A DNA stretch of 64,000 nt from PALSA-607 sp963737705 (GTDB taxonomy: Bacteria > Actinomycetota > Actinomycetes > Acidothermales > Acidothermaceae). The DNA lies in contig CAVTTP010000005.1 of assembly GCA_963737705.1 (NCBI GenBank), positions 248,001 to 312,000 on the forward strand. Reading direction: 5' to 3'. Below are positions 54,549-61,360 of this stretch, in pieces (the stretch's first letter is position 1; each line of letters starts with the position of its first letter). The notes beneath the pieces are model-generated. The model worked only from the letters and a program-made list of their open reading frames with translations. It was not told the DNA's origin and ran no database searches. Made by a program: the position numbers and the translations under genes.

Positions 54549-55888
54549 GCCGTCTCGCCGCCCGCAGTGTTGGACGCCGTTCGCCGGATCGGGTCGCCCA
54601 CCAAGCCAGCCGCGAGCGTCTGGCCATCGTGCTCGTCGATGACGAGAAAGCTGCCGGTCAACCGGTCGTCGGCATAGTCGTCGACGCAAAGTGGGCCGGC
54701 CACTCGCAGCGTCACGCCACCGATCTCGTTGAGCCCGAGCGAATCGGCGGCATCGTGCTCGAGCGTGACCACGTCGAGCCGGTGGTTCACACTTGCCACA
54801 ACCGCTTTCACGACCTTCGTCGTGTGTTTGATCAGCACCCGATCGCCGGGGTTGAGTCGGCGATCCGACAACTGGCAGATCGTCGCGTCGAACTCGCGGA
54901 CCACGCGTGGTTCCTGGCGGGGATGCACGATGAGGTCGCCACGCCCGACGTCGATGTCGTCGGCGAGCCGCACGACCACGGATTGCGGCGCGTGCGCCAG
55001 CGCGACTTCACCGTCGAACGTGTCGATCCCTACGATCGTCGTGCGCATTCCCGACGGCATGATGACGACGACATCGTCGACCTCGATGACGCCCGACGCG
55101 AGTTGCCCCGCATACCCGCGGTAGTCGGTCGAGCGAATGACGTACTGGATCGGCAGTCGGGCCGGCTGGATCCACGCATCGAAGCCGACCGGCACCGCCT
55201 CAAGGTGTTCGAGCAAAGTCGGGCCGGTGTACCACGGCATCGACGTCGACCGCTCGACGACGTTGTCGCCCAGGTGCGCAGAAACCGGGATTACCACGTG
55301 GTCGCGGACGCCGAACGCGCCGGCAGCTGCAGCGAATTCATGAGCAATAGCAAGGAAAGTAGCTTCGTCAAAGTCGACGAGATCCATCTTGTTCACCGCA
55401 AGAACAAGATGCCGGACGTCGAGTAGCGCGGCCACTGCCAAGTGGCGCCGCGTCTGTTCGACGATGCCCTTACGGGCATCGATCAGGATGACGACAAGTT
55501 CGGCCGTCGATGCGCCGGTCACCATGTTGCGCGTGTACTGCACGTGGCCAGGTGTGTCGGCGAGCACGAACTTGCGCTTCGACGTCGTGAAGTAGCGATA
55601 TGCCACATCGATGGTGATGCCCTGCTCCCGCTCGGCGCGGAGCCCGTCGGTTAGCAGCGCGAGCTCGACGCCGTCGTTCCCGCGGTCACGACTCGCTCGC
55701 TCGACGGCTTCGAGGGTGTCGGTGAGCACTGACTTCGAGTCGTGCAGCAGCCGGCCGACGAGGGTCGACTTACCGTCGTCGACCGAACCGGCCGTCGCAA
55801 ACCGCAACATCTCGACGTCCGGGTCAAGCGCAGGGACGACGGGGAGGGCAGCCGCGGCGAGCATGGCGGCATTGTCTATGACGGACAT
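54545..55888 (-). CDS. cysN: sulfate adenylyltransferase subunit 1 (GTPase)
   Basis: The EF-Tu-like GTPase motifs are GSVDDGKSTLVGRLL, DTPGHVQYTRNM and NKMDLV, followed by two beta-barrel domains. CysN powers APS formation by its partner CysD. It ends without a kinase domain; cysC is separate here, unlike the NodQ-like fusion of mycobacteria. It begins 3 nt after the cysD stop. Confidence 0.95.
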   Translation of the reverse strand: MSVIDNAAMLAAAALPVVPALDPDVEMLRFATAGSVDDGKSTLVGRLLHDSKSVLTDTLEAVERASRDRGNDGVELALLTDGLRAEREQGITIDVAYRYFTTSKRKFVLADTPGHVQYTRNMVTGASTAELVVILIDARKGIVEQTRRHLAVAALLDVRHLVLAVNKMDLVDFDEATFLAIAHEFAAAAGAFGVRDHVVIPVSAHLGDNVVERSTSMPWYTGPTLLEHLEAVPVGFDAWIQPARLPIQYVIRSTDYRGYAGQLASGVIEVDDVVVIMPSGMRTTIVGIDTFDGEVALAHAPQSVVVRLADDIDVGRGDLIVHPRQEPRVVREFDATICQLSDRRLNPGDRVLIKHTTKVVKAVVASVNHRLDVVTLEHDAADSLGLNEIGGVTLRVAGPLCVDDYADDRLTGSFLVIDEHDGQTLAAGLVGDPIRRTASNTAGGETA

Positions 55889-55891
55889 TTC

Positions 55892-56860
55892 CTAGAAGTA
55901 ACCTTCCCGCTTGCGATCCTCCATGGCCGCCTCCGATGCCTTGTCGTCCGCTCGGGTCGCGCCACGCTCGGTGATCGTCGCGACCGCGATTTCGTTGATG
56001 ACCTGGGCGATATCGCGCGCGTCGGATTCGACTGCGCCGGTGCAGCTCATGTCGCCGATCGTGCGGTAGCGAACGGTCTTCGTCTCGGTCGGTTCGCCGG
56101 ACTTCGGACCGCCCCACTCCCCCGCGGTCAGCCACATGCCGGCCCGCAGAAACACCTCGCGCTGATGGGCCAAGTAGATCGCGGGGAGCTCGATCGACTC
56201 CTGCTCGACGTATTGCCAGACGTCGAGCTCTGTCCAGTTCGAGAGCGGGAAGATCCGCACGTGCTCGCCTGGCTTGTGGCGGCCGTTGTAAAGGTTCCAC
56301 AGTTCGGGCCGCTGCCGTCGCGGGTCCCACTGGCCGAACTCATCGCGCAGGCTGAAGATGCGTTCCTTGGCGCGTGACTTCTCCTCGTCGCGACGCCCGC
56401 CGCCAAACACTGCATCGAACCGGTTGTCGACGATGCCGTCGAGCAACGGCACGGTCTGCAACGGGTTGCGGGTGCCGTCAGAGCGCTCGCGTAGCCGGCC
56501 GTCGTCGATGTAGTCCTGGACCTTCATCACCACGAGCCGCAACCCATACTTTTCGACGACGTCGTCGCGGTAGGTCATGACCTCGGGAAAGTTGTGCCCC
56601 GTGTCGACATGCATCAGCGGGAACGGCACCGGCGCCGGCCAGAAGGCCTTGCGGGCCAGGTGCAGCATGACGACAGAGTCCTTGCCGCCCGAGAAGAGCA
56701 GCACCGGTCGCTCGAACTCGGCTGCGACCTCGCGGATGATGTGAATGCCCTCGGACTCGAGCACGTCGAGGTGCGGCAATCGCAGCACCCCGTTGGTCTC
56801 GGCGGTTGGCTGCGGCTTGAACACCGAACCGTCAACTGCTGTGCCGTCGACTGTCGTCAT
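55892..56860 (-). CDS. cysD: sulfate adenylyltransferase subunit 2
   Basis: The PP-loop ATP pyrophosphatase motif LLFSGGKDSVVMLHLA and PFPLMHVDTGHNFPE are conserved; R-rich C-terminus DRKREGYF is typical of CysD. It adenylates sulfate with ATP. 322 residues, joined to cysC by a 4-nt overlap. Confidence 0.95.
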   Translation of the reverse strand: MTTVDGTAVDGSVFKPQPTAETNGVLRLPHLDVLESEGIHIIREVAAEFERPVLLFSGGKDSVVMLHLARKAFWPAPVPFPLMHVDTGHNFPEVMTYRDDVVEKYGLRLVVMKVQDYIDDGRLRERSDGTRNPLQTVPLLDGIVDNRFDAVFGGGRRDEEKSRAKERIFSLRDEFGQWDPRRQRPELWNLYNGRHKPGEHVRIFPLSNWTELDVWQYVEQESIELPAIYLAHQREVFLRAGMWLTAGEWGGPKSGEPTETKTVRYRTIGDMSCTGAVESDARDIAQVINEIAVATITERGATRADDKASEAAMEDRKREGYF

Positions 56861-57447
56861 GCGATCCCCCGCGCGGTCAATGCGTCGAGCAGCAACGTGG
56901 CCGACTCGTCGACGCTTAGCCCTTGCGTGTCGAGCCGGAGCTCAGGATTCGTCGGAATCTCGTACGGATCGTCGACGCCGGTAAGCCCATGAATTTCGCC
57001 GGCGCGTTGCTTGGCGTACAGGCCCTTGACGTCGCGCTCCGCGCAGACTTCAACCGGAGTCGCGACGTGCACTTCGATGAACGCGGTGCCGTCAACATCG
57101 TGGGCGGCGCGGACGGCGGCGCGCGCCGCCGCGTAAGGCGCGATCACCGGAACCACGGCAATGACGCCGTGGCGCGCGAGCAACCCGGCTATGAAGCCCA
57201 CGCGCTGCACGTTGGTGTCGCGGTCTTCTCGGCTGAACCCGAGATCGGCGGTGAGATTCGTCCGAAGCTCATCCCCGTCGAGCAACTCGACGCGCCGGCC
57301 GTCAGCGCGCAGCTGCGACGCCAGGGCGCGGGCGATGGTCGACTTCCCGGCGCTCGGCAAACCGGTCAGCCACACGGTTGCACCGGGCCGGTGGTCAGTT
57401 ACCGCTGACGCCAGCAGGTCGTCGTCCCGCTTGGTGTCGGTGCTCAT
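56857..57447 (-). CDS. cysC: adenylylsulfate kinase
   Basis: P-loop WLTGLPSAGKSTIARAL, DGDELRTNL and FSREDRDTNVQRVG identify APS kinase, which makes PAPS. ATG 57447 overlaps the cysH stop as ATGA. Because the cysH product looks like an APS reductase, PAPS may serve sulfation rather than reduction. 196 residues. Confidence 0.94.
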   Translation of the reverse strand: MSTDTKRDDDLLASAVTDHRPGATVWLTGLPSAGKSTIARALASQLRADGRRVELLDGDELRTNLTADLGFSREDRDTNVQRVGFIAGLLARHGVIAVVPVIAPYAAARAAVRAAHDVDGTAFIEVHVATPVEVCAERDVKGLYAKQRAGEIHGLTGVDDPYEIPTNPELRLDTQGLSVDESATLLLDALTARGIA

Positions 57448-58172
57448 GTGTTGATCCCGCACTCGGTTTTCGCTTGTCCGGCCCAGCGACCCGACCGCGG
57501 GTCAGCGCCGGGTGCGACCTTGCTCGTGCAGGGCCAGCAGCCGATCGACAGGTAGCCGTCGTCGATGAGCGGGCTCACCAGAATGTTGTTGCTGGCGATG
57601 TAGGTATCGACCTCGTCGCGGCTCCAGCGCGCTATCGGGTTGACCTTCACCTTGCGGCGGCGCGCATCCCACTGCACGACCGGCGTCGCGGCACGCGTTG
57701 CTGACTCGTCACGGCGGACGCCGGTAGCCCAGGAGTCGTAGTTGACCAGGGCGGCCTCCATCGGCGCGACCTTGCGCATCGCGCAGCAGGCGTCGGGATC
57801 GCGGGCGAAGAGATCCTTGCCGTGCGCCTCGTCTTGTTCTGCAACCGTGAGCAGCGGCAGCGCCGACACCACGTTCACGTCGTACACAGCCGCAACGGCG
57901 TCGCGCATCCCGATCGTCTCGGCGAAGTGATAGCCGGTGTCGAGAAAGACGACGTCGATGCCCGGCTTGGCCTTTGCGGCGAGCGACGCAACCACTGCAT
58001 CGCCCATTGAGGAGAGCACGCAGAATCGGTCACCGAAGGTCTGCGCCGCCCATTGCAAGATCTCGTGCGCTGAGGCCCCGTCGAGATCGCGCGCGGCATT
58101 CGTCGCAAGGCGTTCAAGCCCGGCGACACGTTCGAGCTCGGCGACCGGCAGGCTTGCCGTCGTCCTGCTCAT
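57444..58172 (-). CDS. cysH: adenylylsulfate (APS) reductase
   Basis: The PP-loop fold (CVLSSMGDAVVASLA, FLDTGYHFAET) and the iron-sulfur cysteines in CCAMRKV and CWPCTSKV show a 4Fe-4S APS reductase. The catalytic Cys is in KTECGINT; most relatives have H where N stands after ECGI. GGAGG lies 5 nt before ATG 58172, which overlaps the upstream gene. It reduces APS to sulfite. Confidence 0.93.
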   Translation of the reverse strand: MSRTTASLPVAELERVAGLERLATNAARDLDGASAHEILQWAAQTFGDRFCVLSSMGDAVVASLAAKAKPGIDVVFLDTGYHFAETIGMRDAVAAVYDVNVVSALPLLTVAEQDEAHGKDLFARDPDACCAMRKVAPMEAALVNYDSWATGVRRDESATRAATPVVQWDARRRKVKVNPIARWSRDEVDTYIASNNILVSPLIDDGYLSIGCWPCTSKVAPGADPRSGRWAGQAKTECGINT

Positions 58173-58360
58173 CGCACCTCCAGCCCTACGAACTTCAACG
58201 TGAACACCCGGGCGCAACCGCGGCAATGCCATGAACCGCCCTTGTCGCCGTGCGGGCGCAAGTCTTCGTCGCCGCAGTACGGGCAGTAGAACGGTGTCGC
58301 CCGCTCACCAGCTTCTGGGCTCGTCATAGCGGAATCGCTGGTCACGCTTGGATCGGTCAT
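58169..58360 (-). CDS. small zinc-ribbon protein of the sulfate-assimilation operon
   Basis: A 63-residue product with two CxxC pairs (FYCPYCGDEDLRPHG and WHCRGCARVFTLKF) would bind one zinc ion. ATG 58360 overlaps the sulfite reductase stop by ATGA and its own stop overlaps cysH by ATGA, so it is a full operon member. I recall similar small proteins between sulfite reductase and cysH in other actinobacteria; no function is established to my knowledge. Confidence 0.85.
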   Translation of the reverse strand: MTDPSVTSDSAMTSPEAGERATPFYCPYCGDEDLRPHGDKGGSWHCRGCARVFTLKFVGLEVR

Positions 58361-60090
58361 TGCAGGTCCGCTTCGTCCGCACGATGCACCCATTGCGTGA
58401 AGCGCTCACCGTCGCCGCGTTGTTCCAGATAACGGTTCGCGAGACGCTCGACGTAGTCCTCGAGCTCGTCCTCAGTGACTTTGAGGCCGCGCAGCTTGCG
58501 GCCGAAGTTGGCGTCGACGCCGAGGCTGCCGCCCAGGTGCACCTGGTACCCGCCGACCTGCTCGCCCGCGGCGTTGGTGACCAGCGACCCCTTCAGACCG
58601 ATGTCTGCGACCTGGAATCGCGCGCACGAGTTTGGGCAGCCGTTGACGTTGATCGTCATCGGGCTGTCGAATCCGGGCAGCCGGCGTTCGAGTTCATCGA
58701 TGAGCGTCATCGCGCGGTTCTTCGTCTCGACGATCGCCAGCTTGCAGAACTCGATTCCGGTGCACGCCATCGTCTGGCGCCGGAACGTGCTCGGGTTCAC
58801 CTGCAGGTCGAGCGCTTCCAGATCCGCCGTCAACGAGTCGACCTGATCCGCAGGCACATCGAGCACGATCATCTTCTGCTCGACCGTTGCATGAACGCGG
58901 CCGCTGCCGTGAGCCTGGGCAATGTCGGCGATCTGGTTCAGCTTGGTGCCGCTCAGTCGGCCGACTCGCGGCGCGAAGCCGACGTAGAACTTGCCGTCCT
59001 TCTGGGGGTGCACGCCAACGTGGTCACGCCTTCCGTCGGGCGGCTCGATAGGCGGCGGTCCGTCGGGCAGTGCGTAGCCGAGGTACTCCTTCTCGAGCAC
59101 CTCGCGGAACTTCGGCGCACCCCAGTCGGCGACCAGAAACTTCAACCGGGCGCGGGTGCGCAGGCGCCGGTAGCCATAGTCGCGGAAGATGCTGATGACG
59201 CCCACCCACGCCTCGCGCACCTGGTCGGGTCTGACGAAGACGCCGAGTCGCTGCGCCATCATCGGGTTCGTCGACAACCCGCCCCCCACCCACAGGTCGA
59301 AGCCGGGAGTGCCGTCTGGGCCGATGACGCCGACGAACGAGACGTCATTGATCTCGTGGATCGTGCACAGCGGCCCGCAGCCGGTGATCGACGTCTTGAA
59401 CTTGCGGGGCAGGTTCGAGAACGCGGGGTCGCCGACGTAGAGCGCGTCGATCTCGCGGATGTGAGGTGTCGGGTCCGCGATTTCTGCTGCGTCGACGCCT
59501 GCCACCGGGCAGCCGAGCACGTTACGGGGTGAGTCGCCGCACGCTTCGAGGGTGCGCAGACCGACCGCTTCAAGCTCGTCCCAGATCGCGGGGACGTCTT
59601 CGATGCGGATCCAGTGCAGCTGGATGTTCTGCCGGTCGGTCACGTCGGCAAGGTCGCGACCGTACGTAGTAGCAATGTTGCCGATCGCGCGCAGCTGCTC
59701 GACGCTGAGCTGGCCGCCGGGAATCCGGATCCGCATCATGAAAAAGCGGTCGTCGAGCTCCTCCGGCTCAAGCAGCCCGGTCTTCCCACCGCTGATGCCG
59801 GGACGGCGCTGGGTATAGAGGCCCATCCACCGCATGCGGCCGCGTAGGTCGGAGCCGTCGATGGAGTCGAAACCCGCCTTGGAGTAGATGTCGAGGATGC
59901 GGCGCTGGACGTGCAGCGCATCGTCGTCCTTCTTCATCCGCTCGTTGGGATTCAGCGGCTCGCGCATGCCGAGCGCCCATTGCCCCTGCCCGCGTGATTT
60001 GCCCTTGTCAGCGTGCGCAGTCTTGACCCGCGGGACGCCGGGTTGGCTGGCGTCCGCGGGCGGAGTGCTTGAGGTGGTCGGTGCCGACAT
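58357..60090 (-). CDS. sirA: ferredoxin-dependent sulfite reductase
   Basis: The sirohaem/4Fe-4S cysteines are in ACTGIEFCKLA (C-x5-C) and NGCPNSCAR (C-x3-C). Two NIR_SIR ferredoxin-like and two NIR_SIR domains are present over 577 residues, as in M. tuberculosis SirA. It reduces sulfite to sulfide with six electrons. ATG 60090 has GAAGGA, which lies within a perfect 13-bp palindrome. It is the first large gene of the operon, 87 bp after the leader-peptide stop. Confidence 0.93.
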   Translation of the reverse strand: MSAPTTSSTPPADASQPGVPRVKTAHADKGKSRGQGQWALGMREPLNPNERMKKDDDALHVQRRILDIYSKAGFDSIDGSDLRGRMRWMGLYTQRRPGISGGKTGLLEPEELDDRFFMMRIRIPGGQLSVEQLRAIGNIATTYGRDLADVTDRQNIQLHWIRIEDVPAIWDELEAVGLRTLEACGDSPRNVLGCPVAGVDAAEIADPTPHIREIDALYVGDPAFSNLPRKFKTSITGCGPLCTIHEINDVSFVGVIGPDGTPGFDLWVGGGLSTNPMMAQRLGVFVRPDQVREAWVGVISIFRDYGYRRLRTRARLKFLVADWGAPKFREVLEKEYLGYALPDGPPPIEPPDGRRDHVGVHPQKDGKFYVGFAPRVGRLSGTKLNQIADIAQAHGSGRVHATVEQKMIVLDVPADQVDSLTADLEALDLQVNPSTFRRQTMACTGIEFCKLAIVETKNRAMTLIDELERRLPGFDSPMTINVNGCPNSCARFQVADIGLKGSLVTNAAGEQVGGYQVHLGGSLGVDANFGRKLRGLKVTEDELEDYVERLANRYLEQRGDGERFTQWVHRADEADLQ

Positions 60091-60093
60091 GCG

Positions 60094-60106
60094 CGAAGGT
60101 CCTTCG
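60094..60106 (-). promoter_or_regulatory. palindrome containing the sulfite reductase ribosome-binding site
   Basis: CGAAGGTCCTTCG is a perfect inverted repeat 3 bp before the ATG. On the minus strand it supplies GAAGGA, the ribosome-binding site, so it could hide that site in a 5-bp hairpin. It may also be a protein-binding site. Confidence 0.5.
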
Positions 60107-60145
60107 AATCGGCAGGCGCAGTCCAGCCAGGCTTACTTCGGACAG

Positions 60146-60163
60146 CCGGGCGACCGCGCCCGG
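60146..60163 (-). terminator. 7-bp GC hairpin between leader peptide and sulfite reductase
   Basis: CCGGGCG-ACCG-CGCCCGG (plus-strand reading) forms a strong stem just after the leader stop at 60178 and before the reductase start. There is no T-run. It is placed where an attenuator would act. Confidence 0.45.
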
Positions 60164-60177
60164 ACGGGGGCGACGGA

Positions 60178-60258
60178 TCAGGCAGCCGGCAGACAGGCTG
60201 CGCTCGACACGCGCAGCAAGTCGACGTGCAGGCGCGCAACGAGCCTGAGTGCAGGCAT
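60178..60258 (-). CDS. cysteine-type leader peptide, 26 residues
   Basis: ATG 60258 opens a 27-codon frame encoding MPALRLVARLHVDLLRVSS followed by AACLPAA. The core RLHVDLLRVSSAAC matches the short 'putative leader peptides' that precede sulfur genes in actinobacteria, where a cysteine codon near the end senses charged tRNA-Cys. Here there is one TGT codon at residue 22. It starts about 9 nt after the predicted transcription start and has no Shine-Dalgarno, so it is nearly leaderless. Ribosome stalling would change folding of the hairpins before the sulfite reductase gene. Confidence 0.75.
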   Translation of the reverse strand: MPALRLVARLHVDLLRVSSAACLPAA

Positions 60259-60273
60259 GCCAGCGCGGGGCGT

Positions 60274-60302
60274 CATATAACGAGGGTGCCATACCCGTTC
60301 AA
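60274..60302 (-). promoter_or_regulatory. predicted promoter of the cys operon
   Basis: On the minus strand TTGAAC (60302-60297) and TATATG (60279-60274) are exactly 17 bp apart. It is just upstream of the leader peptide at 60258 and is the best sigma-70-type match seen in this region. Confidence 0.65.
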
Positions 60303-60420
60303 TGCCTAGCGAGCTAGTGGACATTCGGCCGGGCGCGCGTCATGAGCCGAACCCTGAACCCGCCGGACTGCGCTGTCGCCGCGCCGTCCGGCGGGTCGTG
60401 CGATGGGCTCCGGATCTCGA

Positions 60421-61116
60421 CTATCCCGCCGAGCGCGACCGCCAACGACCACCGGCGCTAGCCAGCTGGGCTACCGGCTCGGGCGACAGGGCAGCATCCG
60501 CTGAGTCCATGGCCGCACCGATCGGATCGATTGCTGCTCCGGTGCCGTCGGCGTCCAGCTGCGGGTCGTTTCCGTCGACCAGATCGCCGAGCGAGTCGCC
60601 GTAGGGCTCGCCGAGCGACACACCCCAGTCGATGCCGCCGGGTGTTACGAGGTCGCCGCCTACGCCGTCGTCCCCGTCGGTGCCGTCGGCGGGTAGCGCT
60701 AGATCGCGCGCGGTCGAGGCCGTGGGTTCGGTGTCGGCGGATGGCTGGGCAGAACGCTCGACACGTTTGATGATGGTGGTGGCTCGACCCAGTTCAGGGC
60801 CGACCGCCATCGCGTCGATATCGACCGACTGCCGCTTGTCGCCGTCCCTCGTCTCGTACGGCCGCACCGACAACCGGCCGATCACGATGACCGAATTCCC
60901 CTTCCTGAGGGAGAGGTGCACGTTCTCGGCAAGGGCACGCCAGCAGGTGACGCTGGTGAAGAGCGTGTCGCCGTCCTTCCACTCCCCAGTCGCGCGGTCG
61001 AACCGGCGCGGGGTCGAGGCGAGGCGAAACGATGCGACCGGCTGTCCGTCGTTCAGGTACGTGATCCGCGGGTCGGCGACGAGGTTGCCGACCACGGTGA
61101 CTTGCGTGTCGAACAT
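60421..61116 (-). CDS. single-stranded DNA-binding protein, second (SsbB-like) paralogue
   Basis: An OB fold is recognised in MFDTQVTVVGNLVADPR, PVASFRLASTPRRFD, FTSVTCWRALAENV and KGNSVIVIGRL. After about residue 120 an acidic, glycine-rich tail follows, but it ends GGRWRSRSAG instead of the acidic DDDIPF-like tip that recruits repair proteins. That and the locus resemble the second mycobacterial SSB (Rv2478c). ATG 61116 has GGAAGGAGA upstream. Confidence 0.9.
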   Translation of the reverse strand: MFDTQVTVVGNLVADPRITYLNDGQPVASFRLASTPRRFDRATGEWKDGDTLFTSVTCWRALAENVHLSLRKGNSVIVIGRLSVRPYETRDGDKRQSVDIDAMAVGPELGRATTIIKRVERSAQPSADTEPTASTARDLALPADGTDGDDGVGGDLVTPGGIDWGVSLGEPYGDSLGDLVDGNDPQLDADGTGAAIDPIGAAMDSADAALSPEPVAQLASAGGRWRSRSAG

Positions 61117-61279
61117 GGTTTCTCCTTCCAGGTGCGGCTGCCTGCCGCATATAAGGAGAGTGGTGCTCACGCTGGGTCGAGACCGGTCAGCGACCATCGG
61201 TTGTGGAGGGCGGTAGCGCCGCGCCGACCTGTGGATATCGGCGTTGTGGCGTAACGTTTGCAACGCCCTGAGTGGCGGA
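61117..61279. other. 163-bp intergenic region before tRNA-Arg
   Basis: It should hold the promoters of ssb (minus) and the tRNA (plus). I see no clear pair of boxes or operator. Confidence 0.4.
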
Positions 61280-61353
61280 GCGCCCGTAGCTCAGACGGAT
61301 AGAGCACCTGCCTTCTAAGCAGGACGTCGCAGGTTCGAATCCTGCCGGGCGCG
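61280..61353 (+). tRNA. tRNA-Arg (anticodon TCT)
   Basis: The cloverleaf fits: acceptor GCGCCCG with CGGGCGC, D arm around GCTCAGACGGATAGAGC, anticodon stem CCTGC/GCAGG with loop CTTCTAA (anticodon TCT) and T arm GCAGG-TTCGAAT-CCTGC. CCA is not encoded; GCGCAATTTT follows. TCT reads AGA/AGG codons, which are rare in GC-rich actinobacteria. Confidence 0.95.
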
Positions 61354-61360
61354 CAATTTT

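Noticed and set aside
60302..60604. plus-strand frame opposite the end of ssb
   Set aside because: It overlaps the SSB coding region in antisense and has no recognisable domain or ribosome-binding site.
61280..61360. tRNA-Arg as an integration site of a mobile element
   Set aside because: No integrase, direct repeat of the tRNA 3' end or foreign genes follow it.
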